From Granulicella sp. (lineage in GTDB: Bacteria > Acidobacteriota > Terriglobia > Terriglobales > Acidobacteriaceae), in assembly GCA_003132145.1 (NCBI GenBank), contig PKWU01000039.1, forward strand, positions 16,593-80,592: a stretch of DNA of 64,000 nucleotides. The letters are read 5' to 3'. Positions 57,750 through 64,000 of this stretch are shown piece by piece; position 1 is the stretch's first letter, and each line of letters opens with the position of its first letter. The position numbers and the translations under genes were made by a program. The notes beneath the pieces were generated by a model. That model was given only the letters and a program-made list of their open reading frames with translations, ran no database searches and was not told the origin of the DNA.

Positions 57750-58916
57750 TTACTTCTTCTTCCCCTTCTTATCCTTCTTCACCTCAACCACGGGATGCGC
57801 CTCCGCATCCGGCGCGCTTCCCGCCGCCTGAATCCGCCGCACCAGGTTCCCTTCCAGCCGATAGGTCTTCTCGATCGTTCTCCCCGGCGTCACCATTCCC
57901 GTCGCCGCATCGGGAACCACCGCGCCCGCGTCCGCCGCCAGCACCTTATAGGTAAACGTCGGCAGCTCCATCTGCGCCGTCGCCGACCTGCCGTACGGGT
58001 CCGCGCTCATCCGGATCGTCACCGGAAGATACCCCTCCATATTCTTCTCGCGGTACGCCGTCTCGTAGCGATGCATCTTCAGGTTCCAGGTAAACACCCG
58101 CACCTGGTCGAAGTCGTAAGCCAGCCCCGCCGTATAAGGAGACAGAACCGTCAAGTAGATCGGAATGTCTTTATTGTCCTGCTGGGCGCCGTCGTCGTGG
58201 ACGGTGGTCAGCACATACGCGCCCACGATCCGCTGTCCTTCCGAGTACTTTGCCACCGAGTCGGGCACATCCACATCCACATAGTGAGAGAGCAGCCAAC
58301 CGGCGCGCCCTTTGGCGTCGCGCGCCAGCCACCAGTCCTCCATCGCAATCGCAGGCACGGTCTCAGTTCCCTGCGCATCCGCCGTCTTTACCGGGGCCGC
58401 GCCCGCCGGCATCGGCTTAGGCAGCGTCGCCCGCTCCAGCAGTTGCAGCTTGTCGCCCTCCGCCAGCCGGTAGAAAGTCTCGGTTACCCGGCCCGGCCTC
58501 AGGTGCAGGTTCACATCGTCGCGCACCACCGCCGACGCCACCGCAGGATCGTTCTTGTGCGTCTGGGCTAGGGCCTTGAACTGGTCGAAGACATCCTCGG
58601 TGGCCACCGCCTTCTCGTCGATCCAGCCCACCTCGCCCTTCTCCGTCTTCACATGGTAGAAGCGGCGTCCATGCTCCAGCACGTCGAGCCGCTGGCCGTT
58701 CTCCACCGTCGCGGTGCGGTTGGAGACGGCAGCCACGCGGTCGCGAAGATACGTCTGCTTCACCGTCACATACACCGATCCGCCCGCCGGCCTGGGCCGC
58801 AGATGCGAGCACCCGCTCAACATCGCAAGCCACAGCGCAGCCGCGAAAACGCATGACCCGAAACCACGTCCGGCGGCCCGGCGCGCCGCGACGCGGCAAC
58901 ATAATCCACGGAACAT
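57750..58916 (-). CDS. Lipoprotein with bacterial SH3-like domain(s)
   Basis: LAMLSGC lipobox; VTVKQTYLRDRVAAVSNRTATVENGQRLDVLEHGRRFYHVKTEKGEVGWIDEKAV. Confidence 0.68.
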   Translation of the reverse strand: MFRGLCCRVAARRAAGRGFGSCVFAAALWLAMLSGCSHLRPRPAGGSVYVTVKQTYLRDRVAAVSNRTATVENGQRLDVLEHGRRFYHVKTEKGEVGWIDEKAVATEDVFDQFKALAQTHKNDPAVASAVVRDDVNLHLRPGRVTETFYRLAEGDKLQLLERATLPKPMPAGAAPVKTADAQGTETVPAIAMEDWWLARDAKGRAGWLLSHYVDVDVPDSVAKYSEGQRIVGAYVLTTVHDDGAQQDNKDIPIYLTVLSPYTAGLAYDFDQVRVFTWNLKMHRYETAYREKNMEGYLPVTIRMSADPYGRSATAQMELPTFTYKVLAADAGAVVPDAATGMVTPGRTIEKTYRLEGNLVRRIQAAGSAPDAEAHPVVEVKKDKKGKKK

Positions 58917-59074
58917 GGACCTCGGAGAATCAGGTCGCAGGGAGTAATTGGAAGATTTGGATCTCTTGTCCGGCACATCTTCCAGCATAGCAGCGCAAAA
59001 TCCCCGGTGCGTACGTTGCTTCAGAGTGAAAGCGCCCCCACGCCATTCCAGCCCGCCTCAATCACGCATACTCC

Positions 59075-60265
59075 TCAGTGCGTGGCAGCGATCGCCACCG
59101 GCCCGGTCGGGTCCGTCCCCGTCGCGGTTGCCGCCGAAAGATCCAGCTTCCCCGTTGTAGTCGAATCGTAGCTGTACATGGTCAAGTCGGACGATCCGCC
59201 GTTGGCCGCCGCCAGCAGATAGTCGCCGCTGTTGTCCACAGCCAGCCCAATCGGCGCTGAACCGCTGTCAATCGTGCCGGTGCCCAGCGAGGGAAGTAGA
59301 CCGCTGCTGTTTGCGGTTGTGCTGAACTCCGAGATCGTGCTCGTAGTACGGTTCGCCACATAGACGTCCGTGCCGGCGGCGTTCAGTACCACCGCGGAGG
59401 GCTGAACCCCCGTCGTACCCTGCGCCACGGGAACAGGATTCAAAACCCCACCCGACCCAATGCTGTACGCCGCAATCGCTCCGACCGAAGTGCTGTAGCT
59501 CCGCGCAATATACAGGATCGTGCTGTCCGAATTCACCGCCAGCGCATTGTCCATTGTGGACGTCGGAAGCGATGCCAACGTCATCTGATTGGGATTCGAC
59601 ATAGCCCCGCTCGACGCAGCGGTATTGAACTGGATCGACAGATCGCCCCCCGTTCCCAGCGCCACAAACACAAACTCTCCATTCGGGGACACCTTGATCG
59701 CCGATGAGTTAGTCACAGTCGTCCCCCCGGTGATGCCGCTGATGTTTGCACCCGCCTCCGGTGTCAGCCCTCCCGTACTGGAGTCGATCTGATACTCATA
59801 CACCGTCACGACACCCGAGGAGAAGCTTCCATCCAGCGCAAACAGCCACTGCCCATCCGGAGAGATGTCCATCGCAACCACGTCCGTCAAGCCCGAAGTG
59901 ACGCCACTGGTCAGCGAACCCAACACCCCGCCCGACGCAATCGAAAACGCCGCAATCTGGCTGCTCCCTGCCACAAACAGGATCGAGTCCGCGGGATTCA
60001 CCGCCAGCGCCGTCGGCGAAAACCCCAGCGAGACGGGCGACCCCGATACCGCGGTCAGCGTACCCGTCCCCACCACGAACCCGCTCACCGTATCCGCCGT
60101 TCCGTTCGCCACATACACAATATCGCCGCTGGTACTGCTGCTGCTGCTCGAGCTGTCCACAGCAACCCAGAACCCAGCGCATCCCGTCGTCCAACAGAGG
60201 GCCGCCACGCCCAAAGCCCCCGCCACTCGCCGAAGCAATCCCATCATCGTTCCGTTCCCTTCCAT
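59075..60265 (-). CDS. Beta-propeller (lactonase-like/YVTN) lipoprotein
   Basis: LCWTTGCAGF lipobox; DIVYVANGTADTVSGF..., DVYVANRTTSTISEF. Confidence 0.75.
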   Translation of the reverse strand: MEGNGTMMGLLRRVAGALGVAALCWTTGCAGFWVAVDSSSSSSSTSGDIVYVANGTADTVSGFVVGTGTLTAVSGSPVSLGFSPTALAVNPADSILFVAGSSQIAAFSIASGGVLGSLTSGVTSGLTDVVAMDISPDGQWLFALDGSFSSGVVTVYEYQIDSSTGGLTPEAGANISGITGGTTVTNSSAIKVSPNGEFVFVALGTGGDLSIQFNTAASSGAMSNPNQMTLASLPTSTMDNALAVNSDSTILYIARSYSTSVGAIAAYSIGSGGVLNPVPVAQGTTGVQPSAVVLNAAGTDVYVANRTTSTISEFSTTANSSGLLPSLGTGTIDSGSAPIGLAVDNSGDYLLAAANGGSSDLTMYSYDSTTTGKLDLSAATATGTDPTGPVAIAATH

Positions 60266-60371
60266 CTTCTCTCTATTCGACTCTACTCCCGGCAAAACAT
60301 CACCCGCCTCTGCTGCCTGTAAACCCAAAAAAGCGGCCCATCGCTGGACCGCTCTGCCCTTCCCTCTGGGA

Positions 60372-62582
<2,211 letters not shown>

Positions 62583-62610
62583 TCACCTCGATTTCGTCTT
62601 TGCTGTTCCC

Positions 62611-62770
62611 CTAGAGCATTTTCACTATTGCTATAGAGAGACAAGAATTGTCATTCCGCAGCGCATCCGCGGTCCCCGGCGAGCGATCTTTGCTCGCTGG
62701 GGTGGAGCAGCGGAGGAATCTGCTTTTGCTCGCACTGTGAGACTCCACACCATTACTGAAAACGCTCTAA
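62611..62770. mobile_element. MITE-like element, ~160 bp
   Basis: CTAGAGCATTTTCACTATTG ... CATTACTGAAAACGCTCTAA near-matching terminal inverted repeats; internal GGTCCCCGGCGAGC-GATCTTT-GCTCGCTGGGGT hairpin. Confidence 0.6.
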
Positions 62771-62786
62771 CAACCAACAACCGTCT

Positions 62787-63224
62787 CTAGTTCAGCCGTT
62801 CCTTCTCCGTCTTGCCCGTCCGTCCAGCCAGCGGCTTGCGCCCGGCAAATCCATCCTCCGGGGTATGCCAGTAGCCGATCTCACGCTCGCCCAGTTGCCA
62901 GCACAGCAACACGTCCTGGCCCTCCATCACCGAGGGAAAGTCCAGCAGTCCCTTCTCCAGATCCTTCACCTGCACTCCGATCTCGTCCATCTCGGCCAGC
63001 GTATCGCGCGCCTCCTGCAAAGCCTTCTCGCGCTCTGTCCGCCGCCGCGCCGCCTGGGCCACATCCACGCGCATTCCGCCCGCCAGGAAGATCCGCTGGT
63101 TCAGCTCGTGCATCTCCCGCTCCAGCTCGCCGGCGCGCGCTCCCGCCGCCTGCGCCCGACGCAACAGCGCCTCCACCACCGGCAGCAGAGTCTGCGCCTC
63201 GCTCAATGTGAACGTCCTGCTCAA
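62787..63224 (-). CDS. DUF2203-like protein (TTG start overlapping nadA stop)
   Basis: FTLSEAQTLLPVVEALLRRAQ...GVQVKDLEKGLLDFPSVMEGQDVLLCWQLGEREIGYWHTPEDGFAGRKPL. Confidence 0.78.
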   Translation of the reverse strand: MSRTFTLSEAQTLLPVVEALLRRAQAAGARAGELEREMHELNQRIFLAGGMRVDVAQAARRRTEREKALQEARDTLAEMDEIGVQVKDLEKGLLDFPSVMEGQDVLLCWQLGEREIGYWHTPEDGFAGRKPLAGRTGKTEKERLN

Positions 63225-64000
63225 CCTTTGATCTCCAGCATCCGCTCCAGCGCCGCGCGCGCCCAGTGCTTCACTTTGTCTTCTACTTGGATGCGGTTCA
63301 CAACCCGCCCTTCGATTAGATTCTCCAGGGCCCACGCAAGATGCTGCGGAGAGATGCGATACATCGTCGTGCACAGGCATCCCGACTCATCCAGCGTAAT
63401 CACCCGCTTGCCCAGAGGCCGGAAGCGCTCGGCCAGCCGGTTCACCAGATGGATCTCCGTGCCCACCGCAAAGCTCGTTCCCTTCGGCGCCTGCTCGATC
63501 AGCTCGACGATCCGTTCGGTCGATCCCAGTGCATCCGCCTTCTGGCACACCTCCCAGCGGCACTCCGGATGCACCACCACCTGCATTCCCGGCTCCTCGC
63601 GCCGAACTCGGTCGACGTGCTCCGGCAGAAACCGCTGATGCACGCTGCAGTGTCCCTTCCACAGGACCACGCGCGCCGCGCGCAGCCGCTCCAGCGTCAC
63701 TCCCCCATTGATCTGGTAAGGGTCCCAAACCACCATCTCGCTCAGCGCAATCCCCATCGCGTACGCCGTGTTGCGCCCCAGGTGCTGGTCCGGCAGGAAC
63801 AGGATCTTCTCCGCGCGCGCGAAGGCCCACTCGAACGCAGCCCGCGCATTCGACGAAGTACACACCAGCCCGCCGCGTTCGCCGCAGAACGCCTTGATCT
63901 CCGCCGCCGAGTTCATATACGTCAGCGGCAGGATGCCTTTGCCGCTGTCGTTGTTTGCTGTTCCCTGACCCGTGTTCCCTGTCGGGGTCCCCGGCAAGCG
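63221..64000 (-). CDS. nadA: Quinolinate synthase NadA, 5' part outside window
   Basis: YMNSAAEIKAFCGERGGLVCTSSNA; LFLPDQHLGRNTA; WKGHCSVHQRF; VVHPECRWEV; GTEIHLVNRL. Confidence 0.88.
   Translation of the reverse strand, partial: RLPGTPTGNTGQGTANNDSGKGILPLTYMNSAAEIKAFCGERGGLVCTSSNARAAFEWAFARAEKILFLPDQHLGRNTAYAMGIALSEMVVWDPYQINGGVTLERLRAARVVLWKGHCSVHQRFLPEHVDRVRREEPGMQVVVHPECRWEVCQKADALGSTERIVELIEQAPKGTSFAVGTEIHLVNRLAERFRPLGKRVITLDESGCLCTTMYRISPQHLAWALENLIEGRVVNRIQVEDKVKHWARAALERMLEIKG
63952..63986. repeat. Heptameric tandem repeat TGTTTGC-TGTTCCC-TGACCCG-TGTTCCC-TGTCGGG inside nadA
   Basis: 7-bp period read directly. Confidence 0.7.

Noticed and set aside
56265-58571. 768-aa Arg/Pro-rich plus-strand ORF
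   Set aside because: Overlaps degT in another frame and the SH3-lipoprotein gene in antisense; no recognisable domain.

Overview
This 64 kb high-GC window looks like chromosomal backbone DNA from an Acidobacteria-type bacterium. That lineage call is inferred from a TIGR03435-type protein, a choice-of-anchor-D giant protein and other family content; no rRNA is present. Recognisable modules are: ccmA-ybaK-ccmB-ccmC-ccmD-like; a SpoIIE-type PP2C phosphatase; queG; a 2,065-aa choice-of-anchor-D surface protein; ribBA; two tRNA-Leu genes; nfeD; rimO; a fused aroD/aroE; pgeF; mlaE/mlaF; an ADH-hpnC-hpnD-hpnE squalene/hopanoid operon; an MscS channel; an SPFH/NfeD pair; an F1Fo ATP synthase cluster (b'-b-delta-alpha-gamma-beta-epsilon, lacking a and c); hflX-hfq; a DegT aminotransferase; katG; and a truncated nadA. 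No CRISPR array, rRNA or intact transposase was seen. The strongest signals are small repeats that appear to invade genes in frame. First, a palindromic element (GGGTGCCCCATCCATCGC...GCGATGGGTGGGA) lies inside degT (twice), queG and pgeF (half copy). It is always in the same orientation and reading frame (G-x-P-S-I peptide). Second, degenerate 7-bp tandem repeats occur at six loci, three of them inside hpnD, pgeF and nadA. Other notable items are a MITE-like element with terminal inverted repeats, an in-frame amber codon splitting a TonB C-terminal domain, a nuclease-RAMA fusion gene in a visibly AT-rich patch, a histone-H1-like tail on a shikimate-pathway enzyme, and an IS481-like transposase remnant beside an AT-rich SPFH/NfeD island. 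All family calls are by eye; no database search or computation was run.
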